Part shown: in pieces, positions 22,893-36,200 of the stretch
Numbering within the stretch: the stretch's first letter is position 1
Layout of the letters: the number at the start of each line of letters is the position of its first letter
NCBI GenBank assembly: GCA_027563935.2
Contig: CM050453.2
Coordinates: 13,906,001-13,970,000, forward strand
Direction: 5' to 3'
DNA: 64,000 bases
Source: Costus lasius
Lineage: Eukaryota > Streptophyta > Magnoliopsida > Zingiberales > Costaceae
Notes under the pieces: model-generated
Seen by the model: the letters and a program-made list of their open reading frames with translations, nothing else
Told to the model about the DNA's origin: nothing
Databases searched by the model: none
Translations under genes and position numbers: made by a program

Positions 22893-24393
22893 TGTTACAC
22901 CCATGACGAATATGGGCAAATAGGAATAGTAAAATATAATAAAATATATTAGTATGGGTTACGTTGGATGGGACTCGGCACTGTGCACGTGTGCCTGAGC
23001 CCATCTCTCCCTATCGCCGTGTCTTCTTCCTTATTTCCTCCCCCGCCTTCACGTCTTCTTCACCGAACGAAAGAAGCTGCCGTTCTTCCTTCGATTTCAT
23101 CCCTTCCCGTGCGCCTCCACCCTCATCCGGCGACCACTCATGCGAGGTCCAGTGCCGGCGACGTCAAGCCCTAACCCCTACGCGTGATTCCGGTGTTGCT
23201 CCTTCCTCCGCTCGCTTCTTCAGCCGGACGACGAACTCGAGCTCCGTGAGTGTGAGCTCGTGTGCGGCAGCCGCTCTCCTACCTCCGGCGAGTTTCTTTC
23301 CCCGTTGGCGGACATTTCCGCCACCTCTTAGTCCAGTTCGGGCGTCTTTGTCTCCGGCGCCGGCGAGATTGCGAACGCCGCTGCCGATCGGCTTTTCCCA
23401 GATCTCCGGTGATCCCGACCTCCGTTTGCAAAGCCGACCGTACAACCAGAACCCCCTCGCCATCAGCTTTCATTCTACCAGAGAGCTTCGATCGGCCACC
23501 GGAAACACTGTTCCGGCGGCGAACAGAGACTCCGGTGAACATCGATTTCCGTGCTGACGACTCGGTTACGCGCGCGTGGTTGGTTCTCGCGTATCCCGAC
23601 TTCCGATGGTGATTATTCGTTCGCACGAGGCTGCGAACTCGGTTAGTACCCGTACCCGCCTTTATACGTATACAAACGCATGCGTAAACATAAACTTGGA
23701 CCTGTGTATCTGACAAACCTGATTAAATGATTATACCTGGACATGACTACCTAATACTTACTCTTATAAGTAGATTAGCATAATATGAGAACTTATACCT
23801 GATTTACCTGTTAGGACCTGTTGACTGATGGCGTGATATCGGGTTGGTTCTGTTTTACTGTACGTCTGCATCTGAGGTAGGGATTCTACCTCCATTCTTT
23901 GTTACGGTGCCAACCGCATGTGTAGTTAGCGGCACCTCCCTTATTGCTTATTATCACTGTTGATTACTATTCTAACTCCCATTCTGCTCTGCGTACATTC
24001 CTGTTGACATAAACTGTTGCATGAAGCACGGTATGAGTATTTTTGTTCTTGCATGTTTATTGGTAGATGGTAGGTGGTATGAGTTCTGTATATGTACATA
24101 GAGGATTAACTGTCTAGCGATAGACATGTCAGTATACCTCAGATACTGCCTGTGAGATTTCTGTCGAGACGCTGTATGATCGTCTCTGACCGAGAGAGTC
24201 CGATGTTATGGGCTTGAGGTCTGTTATCAGCCCAATAAGGGGTTGTACTGAGTGTAGGACGCTATACTAGCGGGCTGTCGACGGACAGTCGTCTCTACTG
24301 TTCGGGGAGCCATCAGTATGGACCACTCTATTTTATAGAGTTGCGGGTCGTGGACCACTGCTGTACCAGCTCCCAGTTTTTATCTGTGTATGA

Positions 24394-24395
<2 letters not shown>

Positions 24396-24443
<48 letters not shown>
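24396..24443. repeat. (AT)n microsatellite
   Basis: About 48 bases of AT dinucleotides inside the LTR-like block. Confidence 0.95.
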
Positions 24444-24445
<2 letters not shown>

Positions 24446-24710
24446 ATACGTATATTAAGATTTGATTATACTCTATATGGTCATATAGAGTCTTGGTTGT
24501 ATTCTGATAATTCCTTGTATCTGATCATGCACCATATATATTGTAATATCCCTACTTAGCCTCCGGCTAACCCCCCTTTGGTTTGCCTCTAGGTTCAGGC
24601 GCCGCTCCACCTGGAGCAGAGTAGATAATTAGTAGTTTGACCACCAGTCTGGGTGGGTTGTGATGCATTTTGGTCTGTTGTTATTTTATGTTATGTTGTT
24701 GGACCCTGTT

Positions 24711-24818
24711 GACCGCTGCGCCGGTCATGTTATCTGTTGGTTTATCGACCGCTGCGCCGGTCCTGTTGTTGTTATTTCTGTTGACCGCTGCGCCGGTCTA
24801 TATTTCTTATCTGTCGGT
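24711..24818. repeat. Three 36-bp tandem repeats with a hairpin core
   Basis: GACCGCTGCGCCGGTC occurs at 24711, 24747 and 24783, exactly 36 bases apart. Each copy can fold with GACCG pairing to CGGTC around a CTGCGC loop. The intervening 20 bases are T/G-rich and vary. It lies near the 3' end of the LTR-like block. Confidence 0.85.
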
Positions 24819-24956
24819 GTTGTGTTATGGATATTTAAGGCTGGACTGGCCTCTGGTTAGCCTATTTTATTCAGTCTGTACCTTTCGATTGTCAGGATTG
24901 ATTTGACAGGTACAGTGTTGTGCGTCCCGAGGTCCGGGATTCCCGGCATGGAATCC

Positions 24957-26302
24957 GGGTGGATTTTTGAAGATTTTGAAGATTTTGAGGCCATGGGACG
25001 ATTTCTCATGCGAAAATGAAGCTGTCTGTCAAATTTGAGCCTATTTGGAGTTAGCCTGACAATCACGACTGGGTGAACCCCACGGGGTTCACCATCCCAG
25101 GCGCCAGCCAGCGTATGCCACAGAGAGCGTCACGGCTGGGTGAACCCCAGCGGGGTACACCAGAATTTCATTTGGCCGAAAATGATCCAGAACACATCAC
25201 GGCCAGGTGAACCCGGCGGGGTTCACCGCGCTTCTTTCAGCCGAACTCTCAGAATGAATCACAGCCAGGTGAACCCGGCGGGGTTCACCGTGATTTTAAC
25301 TCAGATTCACGAGCGGACCCGACCCACACTTGGTTTCCCTTCGATTTCTCACCCGTTCAGAATCCAAATTTGGCAAGTAAGGTGTCTATGGAAAGCTCTT
25401 TCAGAGGCGAACACATAGGATATAAAAGCCCCAATTTTCTTGCCCTAATTATCGAGCATTCACGCGAAGAAGCGGCTCGGGTGGAAGAACACGGCGACAG
25501 AGGCGACTTTTGGAGATTTTCGGAGATTGAGACATACGATCATCATGATTTCTTCAGGATTCTTTCGGTTCATCGTCTCCTTCCCCTTAGCTTCATTTTC
25601 TTATACTTTTCATTTCATTAAAAGAGAGATTTTGAGCGTTTCAATGACGATTGTAGTGTAAACCCTATTTCGGGGCTCGGTGGAAACCCTTTGATGATTT
25701 TAATTGCAAACTCTGTATCTATTTATGTTAATTGGTATGAATTGTGAATATATTTTACTTTGACATATTTATTTCGTGGTTTTACCTTGGCCGAGTAATA
25801 TCGCGTGTTAGTCGTTACGATTCATATCGAGAGAAGGATTGTAAGGGTCGAACCTCTAAGTAAAACTTGTGAGACCTCGACACGAGAGTGCTTGGTCTTC
25901 GCTCGAGGATTTCATAATCTGTCATAGAACTCATTGGGTTCGTCTTATAACTATCCACCGCGAGAGTAGGAGGTCGGTCTAAAACGAACACCGGGGTGTA
26001 TCACTCGAGAGAGGGCACCTTGTACCCTAGGGTTAGACTCCTTGTGCAAAACCAATAAACCAAATAACTAATATCTTTCTTGTGCGATTAAGATTATCAC
26101 CGTGGTGGAAGCCGTAGCCCTGAATTCTCTCTTATATCTTTTCTCTACCGAATTAGTTGCACTTGTTTGTTTTGAAAAACCCACGTTTGATATTCGCCTA
26201 GCTATTAGGACTCGGACTTTCTAGTACTCAACCTTGCTCCCTGTGGGATTCGACATCTTTTTTATATTACTTCGAGATAACCGTGCACTTGCGGTCGTGT
26301 CA
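24957..26302 (+). mobile_element. LTR-Y copy 2 (plus orientation), U3 tip missing
   Basis: This is the inverted homologue of 21376-22892, ending CCGTGCACTTGCGGTCGTGTCA. It has inverted motifs at about 25073, 25138, 25206 and 25268. The left edge adjoins the TGTTACACCC block. The bases after 26302 are not a primer site, so it is not a functional 5' LTR. The flanks (GCAAC before 21376, CAAGT after 26302) do not match as a target-site duplication. Confidence 0.78.
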
Positions 26303-28389
26303 CAAGTAGGGGAGTCTCTCTCTCTTTTTGGATCTTAGATTCTTTCTTCCCAACAAATAATAAAATAGACTAAACAACAACTAGGTTAATCAATTGACAG
26401 CAATTCAAAAATTACACTCATATGCTCATTTTATTCAAGAAGGATGTTTCACTCTTAGATTGCATTCATCAAATAACATATCTAACCAAAACCATATGCA
26501 TCAATCAATGAAGGATTTCAACAAGTAGATATATATTGAAGAAATAAATTTAACATAATAGGTATATCTCCACTCATAAGCATTGACATGCATAAACATT
26601 CATCATCATAGAAAAATCTACACACTACTCATCACATGCATTCAAGTCATAAAATTTTTTGAACCTCAAAAATCTCTAAATCAATGCAAAAGGCGTGAAG
26701 CATGAAACTCATACAATCATAGTCAAAAGTGTAAAATGATAGACTCAAGTAACCTTATAGAATAGAAATCTTAGTGAGTGATACATCTAAAGCAAATCAA
26801 AGATGCAAACCATATAAAATAATTATGAATACAAGGGAGTTCAAATGATACTCACAAAACTATATAGCAAGTTCTGACTGAAAACACATAAGGCTCAGAC
26901 AAAAAATAGTGTCAGGGCGGATGCTGCTAGGTCCAAAGATGTGCCTTTTGAAAATTTTACCTGCACAATTTAAGATACATAAGACTCAGTTTAAAAATAG
27001 TCTCTAAAAATAATAATGATAAAAATAATTTTCTCAAAGAAGAATCAGAGATATCATCGATGGTCCAAAAGAGTGCTGGTGGAAAGAGCTGATGCAGCTG
27101 AGAAGCAGAGGGTGAACAGAGGCTAGCTGAAAAGCTGCTAGCAATGACGGTGATGGTGCCGACAGTAGAGGTGAGTAATCTCTAGTGGACTGCTAGAGAC
27201 TACAGTCCTGGAGGTGAGATCTTCGGCCGGTGGGTGTGAGAGATAGCATTGCAAAAATAGAAAAAAAAAATCAAAGTCACTAATGAAGACTCTACTGCAA
27301 AAATAGATAAAATCAATGTAAATATAGGCAATAGAAGAAGTAAGAGGCTGTCGATGGTGCTGAGGATGATAGCTGGTGTTGGCTAGAGGTAGAAGACAGT
27401 TGCTCGGGAAAATTCCTGGATCTGGAGGCAAAAGAAGCAATAACAGGTTGAAAGCAAACAGAGCATCCACTAAATTTTTTTATGAAAAGTAGCCATACCA
27501 GAAAATAAGATTTAATGATCCAAAAAGGAAATGGACAGAACCAAGTTGTAGGATAAGTTATGTTCTTTTCAGAAGTATGAAAATCAAAGGATCAAAATAT
27601 GTCAGGAATCTAGGGTATCAACAGAAAGAGGGCTACTCGGATTACAAAATCAAAAACTGCACAGAAATTAATCAGATTCGAAAAGTTGCTATGCTTCCTA
27701 GAATGATCAGAAAATATTTTCATGAAAACAACAAATTCACGAGGTAGAACGACACATGTTCTTCATATTCCATGCGAAAAATCAGGGTTTCAAGTCATTA
27801 AAGCACCTTAAATACTTGCAGCAAAAATGCTAATCAGAATAGTCAAAAGAAAACTACTATAGAAATTAATCAGAATCGAAAAGATGCTATGTGTTTTAGA
27901 ATGATCCATGGACTTTAAAATTCAGCAAAAATATCCAGATGATAGAGAAAGATGAGTAGTTCATGTTTGTTCCAAAGATAAAAAATTTTCCCAACCCAGT
28001 TTCTTAAAATCACTGCCAGAAAACACCTAATCAAATAAGCAGAATGCAGGTTTGAAATTACGGTACCATGCAATTCCTTACGGCAGTGCCGTAATTTACA
28101 CAAATTCTCAGGTCAGAAATATGTTGGAATTACGGCACCGTAAAAATGGATATGGCACTGCCGTATTTTTCACAAAACCTTCTGTATAAAAATTATCAAA
28201 AATTACGGCACCGTAAAATTTTAGCCCAATATTACGATAGTATCGTAAAAGATTCAAGACTCTCGGGATGAAATCGGACCAAATTACGGTATCGTAAAAA
28301 TTTTTACGACAGTGCCGTATTTTGCGCAAAAGTTGATTTTCCCTCCAAAAAGAAAAGAAAAATTAATTCTAAAAATAAACTAAAATAAA
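26303..28389 (-). mobile_element. Internal spacer of element X, non-coding
   Basis: AT-rich with no ORF of interest. 28050-28325 holds seven or more TTACGGCACCGTAA-like motifs, matching the type found in the LTR of X. I see no polypurine tract or TTGAGGACAAGCAAA-type signal at the left end, in line with loss of the 3' LTR junction. Confidence 0.5.
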
Positions 28390-28450
28390 AGAAACTAAGC
28401 TAAGTAAGAGTGCTTGGGTTGCCTCCCAAGAAGCGCTAATTTTTAGGTCA
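28390..28450 (-). other. Conserved post-pol junction motif of element X
   Basis: The minus strand reads AGCGCTTCTTGGGAGGCAAC followed by CCAAGCACTC. The same phrase occurs just after integrase in element Z (49510-49560) and, altered, in X2 (36228-36260). In X it directly follows the gag-like ORF, consistent with an internal deletion of pol. Confidence 0.7.
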
Positions 28451-28473
28451 CTAGCTTGACCAAAACACAAATA

Positions 28474-29742
28474 TCATGGTGAAGCAGGTGAATCAGTACC
28501 AAAGTAAATAGCATACAACAGTTTTCTTTTCCGCTGTCCAAAAAGTTTAGCCACTAATCCAAACATCCAAAATTTCATGTAAATCAAGATCGACATGACT
28601 TTCTCAAATATGCGGAAATCTAAATCAAAATTTTCAATTCCAATCAAAGGATATTCAATAATCTTCCTAAATTTGTCAGGAAGCAAAATCATTAGTCCTT
28701 TCTTCAAATTTATATTTTCAATTGCAATAGGACTTTCATCAAAAGATTCAAGTATTGGATCATCAAAATAATCTTTGTGTCTCAAATTAGATTCCTCAAT
28801 TAAGCATAGTTTTTCAATTAAATCAGAAGATTAAACAGTAGATATGGGCAAAACATCAGAGTGAGATTTTGTAATATTCAAATCCTTTTCAAGTTTCTCA
28901 TGCACTTCATCATCAAATAAATTTTCAATTTTAAAATTAGTAACAAAATCAGAGTGAGACTTTTCAAAATCAATTTCCTTACGCTTTTCCACAAATAATT
29001 CATCATCAAAAGAGTCACAAGAATCAATATCAGAATTACAAGAATCAGATGTAACCATAAATATTATAACATCAAAAGAATCAACTTCATGATCATCACT
29101 ACAATCAAAAGGGGATTTTTCAAAATCAATTTCCTCAAACTTTTCTACAAATAAATTATCAAAGGAATCAATATCACAATTATCAAAATCAGAGTGAGAT
29201 TCATTAATGTTCACATAAGGCTCAATCTTAAAACAATCATAATCAGAGGGGGACTTTTCTAAATCAATTTTTTCAGTTTCCAAATCAAACTCAAATAAGT
29301 AAGCTTGTTGTGTTAACTGGGTTTCTAAAATTTTATTGTGTGCAACCATGTCATCCAACCTGGAATTGATTTGTTTGAGGGTCTCATTCAAATCTTCATT
29401 TTCTTTTGCTTGGGCACTTATGAACTTTTCAAACATTATCTCTAAGCTAGATTTTTCAGTATCCTCAAAGTATGGTTCAGAAGTATAGTTTGAGCAATCA
29501 TCATAAAAAGATCTAGAATCATATTGATCATCTTGATACCATGGTGAATTAGAATTTAAAAATCGGCAATTAGAAGTGTAATGATCAGAATATCCACAAA
29601 TATCACATCTATTAGAAGAAATAGAGTGCATATAAGAGTTAAACTTATCTTCAAGTGCGCTCAATGAATTATTTTCATACTTACCTTGTGGCATGTATAC
29701 CTCACCTATTTCAGTTGCCCATGAGTTGTGATCAAAAGACAT
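28474..29742 (-). CDS. Gag-like zinc-knuckle protein of element X (one internal stop)
   Basis: A single minus-strand frame of about 422 codons begins MSFDHNSWATEIGEVYMPQG. One TAA follows PISTV at about 28830. Near residue 47 is a zinc knuckle CDICGYSDHYTSNC (C-x2-C-x4-H-x4-C), a nucleic-acid-binding motif of Gag proteins. A likely coiled coil follows (about residues 100-150, KENEDLNETLKQINSRLDDM). The C-terminal half has four to five acidic repeats of the form EIDFEKSxSDx, each followed by a Phe/Asp-rich stretch. It is the only ORF of the element between primer site and 3' LTR. The middle part resembles the zinc-knuckle end of Athila/Tat Gag; I do not recognise the acidic repeats. Confidence 0.65.
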
Positions 29743-30037
29743 ATCTTCAAATCAAAGCTTTCCTACACAACTAAAAAATTTTTGTTATCTCAGAGTTCAC
29801 AAGAAATAAAATCTATCAAGAACAGAAAGATTATCCAACACCAATCAATTAGAATTTTTTTTTCATAATATGTAAAAAAAACATAAAACACAAGCAAATA
29901 CAAAATTTTCAGATATCACAGCTCCGTCACAACTGTGAAGATCCAAAACCTGCAAAAAAAAAACAAAGTTAAATCTAAAACAAATAAAACTTAGTCTAGC
30001 AATACTAACAACTATTTTGATATTAACAAAACTAAGG

Positions 30038-30054
30038 TCCCGGCAATGGCGCCA
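30038..30054 (-). other. Primer-binding site of element X (tRNA-Asp)
   Basis: The plus strand reads TCCCGGCAATGGCGCCA, very close to the 3' end of plant tRNA-Asp(GUC), CCCCGGCAACGGCGCCA. It lies six bases inside the LTR edge. Confidence 0.85.
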
Positions 30055-30060
30055 AAAACT

Positions 30061-32047
<1,987 letters not shown>

Positions 32048-32847
32048 TGATGACACGAAAATTCATAGTATATTTTGTGTCATTTGATTGGTCTTTTGTG
32101 TCAAATTTATGCTCTTTTACTTATTTTTAAGCCTTATTTGTCAAATATTACGGAATCTACATCATTTCTTTTTCTTTTTTTTTTTTTTATCATTTTTAGA
32201 TAAAAAGTACCATATTTTGATGGATTTTGAAAGATCTGAGTGCACCAATGAATTCCAGACGTCGAGACGAAGCTGCTTGTCAATTTTCATGCAAATCGAA
32301 GATAGTCAAAAAATTACACCCATGCCATAATTATTTTTATGGGTGTAATTTTCTGCCCAGATTACAGCACTGCCGTAATATTTTTTATGGGCTGTAATTT
32401 CATAGAAAATTTTCACATACCAAATTACGGCAGTGTCGTAATCAAAATTACGGGCAGTAATTATGTTTTTGAACGACTCTTCCGCCGCCTCCAAAAGCCC
32501 GATTTTTGTGACACAAAATCAGAAGATCCAGGGCACCAATTCAAAAACCATAAAAATAAGAGTGTTCTATAAATCGAGGAGAAGATTTGAGGACAAGAAG
32601 AATCCAATTTCATCACCAATCAAAGGAGAAATCGAGAGAGGCGTTCCTAGGGCTCGGCCTCTCGCCGAGAGGCATAGAGGCCACCTCTGGCAGCAAAATT
32701 TATAGGAAAGCTTCGCCCATAGGAGGAGACGATACACCAGAAATTTTAGATCGAAAGGAGTTCGATCGAGGGAGAAATCAACGAAACAAAATCTCAGCCA
32801 GGAGCAAAAATCGCAAAGCACTGTAGTAGCCGTTACTGTAGCATTAT
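32048..32847 (+). mobile_element. 5' LTR of element X2, first part (U3)
   Basis: It begins TGATGACACGAAAATTC and matches the reverse complement of the X LTR (31612 downward) base for base with scattered changes. It is thus the same LTR family in the opposite orientation. 32305-32465 carries TTACGGCAGTGTCGTAA-like motifs. It is interrupted at 32848 by a copia LTR. Confidence 0.85.
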
Positions 32848-33427
32848 TGTTGTGTAATCACAACAATATATAGATGCAGTAAAATTATAATCAACTCAGA
32901 AAACACAACCAAACACAAGAACACCAAGATTTAACATGGAAAAACCCCTAAAAATAGGGTAAAAGACCACGGAGCCGGCCACCAAAATTCCACTATGAAT
33001 CCAACAAATACAAAGTCTCTTCACAACAATAATTTCATCAATAACAAGATGAAAAATCACGCAGGAAATAAATCTATTCCCAAATTCACCACTGTAATCA
33101 AAACAGCATCTAGAAGAGACCAATCAAAAATCTAGCCGTTGGATATGTAAGGAATTACCCCAAGAGCAGTTCTATAAAATTCTTGCGCCGATCAGACGAT
33201 GAATGACCCCTAGGTCGCACCGAGAAGAACTCAACTTTTCTCCTTCTCTCTCCAGCCGCCGTTCTCGTCAAAACGAGAGCAAAATTCCCAATTGATTCTT
33301 TCAATCCCCAATTGCCCATGTCACATGGGATTTTAATCATTAATTAAGTATCCTTTTTACAAAAAGCCCCAAAGACTTTTTGTAATTACAAATGGGTCCC
33401 TGCATGATGCAGGACCCACATATAACA
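32848..33427 (-). mobile_element. 3' LTR of a copia fragment inside X2
   Basis: The plus strand starts TGTTGTGTAATCACAACA and ends ACCCACATATAACA. It includes 'aacatggaaaaacccctaa', a phrase typical of plant copia LTRs. Next to 33427 is the polypurine tract (minus strand AGGAGGGGGAGAT), so the element reads on the minus strand. Confidence 0.8.
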
Positions 33428-34540
33428 ATCTCCCCCTCCTGCATCATGCAGGGATGACCACGCCGGTCATCTTCTTGGAAACTTCAGTCTTCTCTTTTGT
33501 CATAACCTTCTTCACTCGATAGCACTCTGGCTTTCTTTTATCTCTGCTCATGACAAAACCATTGTCAAATTGCCTTGAAGGTTTCTTTCCTCTAAGAGAC
33601 TTTCTCAACTGAGTTTTCATCTGAGATTGTTGAGATATCTGTCTTTTCCGTGCACTATTTGCATTAATTGTGTGGTGCTCATTCTGGAACTCTCCCCCTG
33701 CTGAGAAACTGGTTCACTTTGTACTTTAGGAGAAATGACATTCTTAAATAGAATCTTCATACTCTTCTCACTCAAGGGTCCAATCCTCCTATGACATAAC
33801 TCTGAAGTAGGTGCTGAAGCAGTACTAATTTCTCCTCTGAGAACTTCAACATTAGTGTGATAAAGAGCATGTTGCTTGCTTCCTCTAGCACATATAAGTG
33901 ATCCTTTTATTAGCTTCCACTTCTCATTACCAAATGTGCTCACTAAGCCCTCATCATCAAGAACCAGGTGAAATCAAGTTGAATCTCAAGTCAGGAATAT
34001 ACCTTACATCTCCGAGAATCATCTTATGTCCAAGGTTAGTCTTGATAATGATATCCCCTTTTCCTCTGATAACTGTAGTATTCTCATTTCTCATCTTTAC
34101 AACACCTAAGTCACAATGATGTAATGATGAAAAATAATTAATATGAGGGGTAGCATGAAAAGAAGCACCTGTGTCAATGATCCAACTGTCTTTCTCATTG
34201 ACTGCCAATATATGTTTTGTGTCACTTGCTACTAGAATGCCAACATCACTATCCACGGTGATTGTAGAGCTGCTCTTTTTATCTTTTCCCTTTTCACTAT
34301 TTTATCCTTTTTGAGCCTTCTTGAATGACCAACAATATTATTTGATATGCCCTTTCTTATGACAATAAAAACACTCAACATCTTTTCTGGTAGATGAATT
34401 ATTCCTAGAATTCCTATGCTGGTATGAAGATCTATTTATGCTTCTACCACGATTTTTAGTCACCAATACTTGAGATCTACTTGTTTCCACAGACATTCTT
34501 CTAGTTTCTTCATTCAAAAAGCTTGAAGTTACTAGTTTGT
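33428..34540 (-). pseudogene. Ty1/copia gag-pol remnant (zinc knuckle, protease, GAG-pre-integrase)
   Basis: Reading leftward from about 34540: a gag tail (NEETRRMSVETSRSQ), a zinc knuckle CFYCHKKGHIK..YC, the copia protease active site SWIIDTGASFHATP (about 34170) with VRYIPDLRFNLIS, and a GAG-pre-integrase segment LCHRRIGPLSEKSMKIL (about 33785). Integrase, RT and RNase H are missing; the sequence passes from this point straight to the polypurine tract. Stops and frame breaks occur after AQKG and elsewhere. The 5' end and 5' LTR are lost. It is non-functional. Confidence 0.85.
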
Positions 34541-35115
34541 TCTTATTTCTAGATTTTAGTAGTTTTATTGACTTGTTGATAATCTGATATAGGAGGTATT
34601 AATGAGTTAAACATGAAGATATTGTAAGAAATTAAGTATCGGATCATTGGAAAACCTTAAGTAGAACCTGTGAAACTAAAGTATGAAAGTATTTAGTTTT
34701 CAGTTGAGATAATTCACATAGAGATTAGATGCATAAAAGTGATCTTAAATCTCCTTATCAATAATCTATTTATCTTTAACATTTAATTAATTTTGTGCGA
34801 AAGTGAGGATTAGTTTTTTGTAAATTGTCTACGTGAAAGCGAGATGATTTCTTTATTAAGTAGATTATATCTTTATCATAACAAAAGGGAACTGACGATG
34901 CACTTATTTGCAAACTAGTCTTATAAATTAAGGTGGATGAAACCCTAGTCCCAGCTTTTCTCTCTGATTATCTGTATGCTTTCCGATCGTTCACTAATGT
35001 CATATTCGATTGCTTAGCTAGTGAGAAAATAACTATTCGGTACTTAACACGTAGGTCTCTGTGGTTCGATATCTTTTTATTACTTCGAAGTATCTGTGCA
35101 CTTGCGAAAATAACA
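34541..35115 (+). mobile_element. 5' LTR of element X2, second part (R-U5)
   Basis: After the copia fragment the X-type LTR resumes ('tctagattttagtagtttta') and runs to ACTTGCGAAAATAACA (35115), matching the reverse complement of the X LTR from about 30620 to 30061. Roughly 350 bases of the expected middle are absent, so the copia event also deleted LTR sequence. Confidence 0.8.
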
Positions 35116-35121
35116 AGTTTT

Positions 35122-35139
35122 TAGCGTCGTTGCCGGGAC
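35122..35139 (+). other. Primer-binding site of X2 (decayed tRNA-Asp)
   Basis: TAGCGTCGTTGCCGGGAC against the expected TGGCGCCGTTGCCGGGGA. The position, six bases after the LTR, is the same as in X and Z. Confidence 0.8.
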
Positions 35140-35264
35140 CTTAGTTTTGTTAATATCAAAACAATTGTTAGTATTGCTAGACTAAGTTTTATTTTTTTTT
35201 TTATTTAACTTTGTTTTTTATTTTTTGCAGATTTTAGATTTTCACAAGTTGTGACAGAACTGAG

Positions 35265-36200
35265 ATGAATCCCAGAGAGCATTGTATTGCAGTCACTGTT
35301 GTGAATTGCAAAAACGATGACATACCTGGAGAGCTTATCGAGGGTTCTATAGTCAAACCTGAGGACGACACTCTTGCATTAGAAAGTTATGAGGTAAAAG
35401 GGGAAGAGAAATATATAGGTCCGCCTACGTATGTTCCTCCAATCCCTTTTCCCCAGAGGCTAGCTAGAGCAGATCAGGGAACATCTGATATCAGAAAGTT
35501 TGAGGTGAAAGGTGACCAGATAAGTATGGACATAGAAATAACAAAGGTAAGAGGTCCTCGAGACATTTCTATTCCCTACCAAGTTGGTAAGTTTTTTGTT
35601 GAAAATTATTTATGTGACTTAGGATCGAGTGTTAGTTTGGTGTCTTCATATATGATTGAGAAAATAGGTAGTGGAGAATTTAAATCTTCTGAAATTTGTC
35701 TTCAATTTGCTAATGGTTCTGTTCAGCAACCTTTAGGAATTTTAGAGAATGTGTCTGTTAAAGTTGATAAGTTTTATATCTTGACTGATTTCATGATTGT
35801 TAAAATGAAAGAAGACACTAAATCACCTATTATTCTAGGTAAACCGTTTTTGGCAAGTACGGAAACTATAATAGATATGTTGCAGGAGAAGTTAACGTTG
35901 AATTTAAATGACAGCAAATTGGTCTACGATTTTTCTTCAAGGGCTAAGAAGCTTTATTTTGCAGGTTTCCGTCAATCCCTTGAAGTGAAGGAGGATAAAT
36001 TCGATGAAGGAAATATTTTTGAAGTCGATAGACGTTCCTTAGAATATCTGGCAAAACATAAGAGGGACAACAAGAAGAAAGATGGAACATGGGAATTGTT
36101 TCGAATTTTTGAGTTAAACCCATGTAGTGAATTTGAAAGGCGTGAAGAACAAAAATTGCCTATTATTCACTGCGCTTCCTATCCACCAGAAAGACAATGA
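35265..36200 (+). CDS. Retropepsin-like protein of X2 (intact 311-codon ORF)
   Basis: The uninterrupted frame starts MNPREHCIAVTVV and ends ASYPPERQ. PPIPFPQRLARA (about residues 53-64) is the Athila-type linker before protease. The retropepsin fold follows with CDLGSSVSLVS (about residue 114, DLG in the catalytic position, as in Z where it is CDLGASVSLMP) and SPIILGKPFLASTETIIDM (about residue 185). The tail (residues 230-311) is Lys/Glu-rich and unrecognised. The element thus kept the Gag-Pol joint and protease but lost most of gag, RT and integrase. It is open without stops, unlike the other protease copies here. Confidence 0.75.
   Translation: MNPREHCIAVTVVNCKNDDIPGELIEGSIVKPEDDTLALESYEVKGEEKYIGPPTYVPPIPFPQRLARADQGTSDIRKFEVKGDQISMDIEITKVRGPRDISIPYQVGKFFVENYLCDLGSSVSLVSSYMIEKIGSGEFKSSEICLQFANGSVQQPLGILENVSVKVDKFYILTDFMIVKMKEDTKSPIILGKPFLASTETIIDMLQEKLTLNLNDSKLVYDFSSRAKKLYFAGFRQSLEVKEDKFDEGNIFEVDRRSLEYLAKHKRDNKKKDGTWELFRIFELNPCSEFERREEQKLPIIHCASYPPERQ

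Larger units (their letters stand above)
22893..24948 (+). mobile_element. LTR-like block starting TGTTACACCC (solo or truncated LTR)
   Basis: The start TGTTACACCC and the end region CCCGAGGTCCGGGATTCCC look like LTRs of Tekay/Del-type chromoviruses, which begin TGTAACACCC. The body has a GC-rich leader, a 48-base AT microsatellite at 24396-24443 and a threefold 36-bp repeat at 24711-24798. No gag or pol sequence accompanies it. No target-site duplication was found, so the right edge is uncertain. Confidence 0.55.

Noticed and set aside
22964..23557. 197-codon Ser/Pro/Arg-rich ORF
   Set aside because: It lies in the GC-rich leader of the LTR-like block; three overlapping frames are open and none has a recognisable domain.
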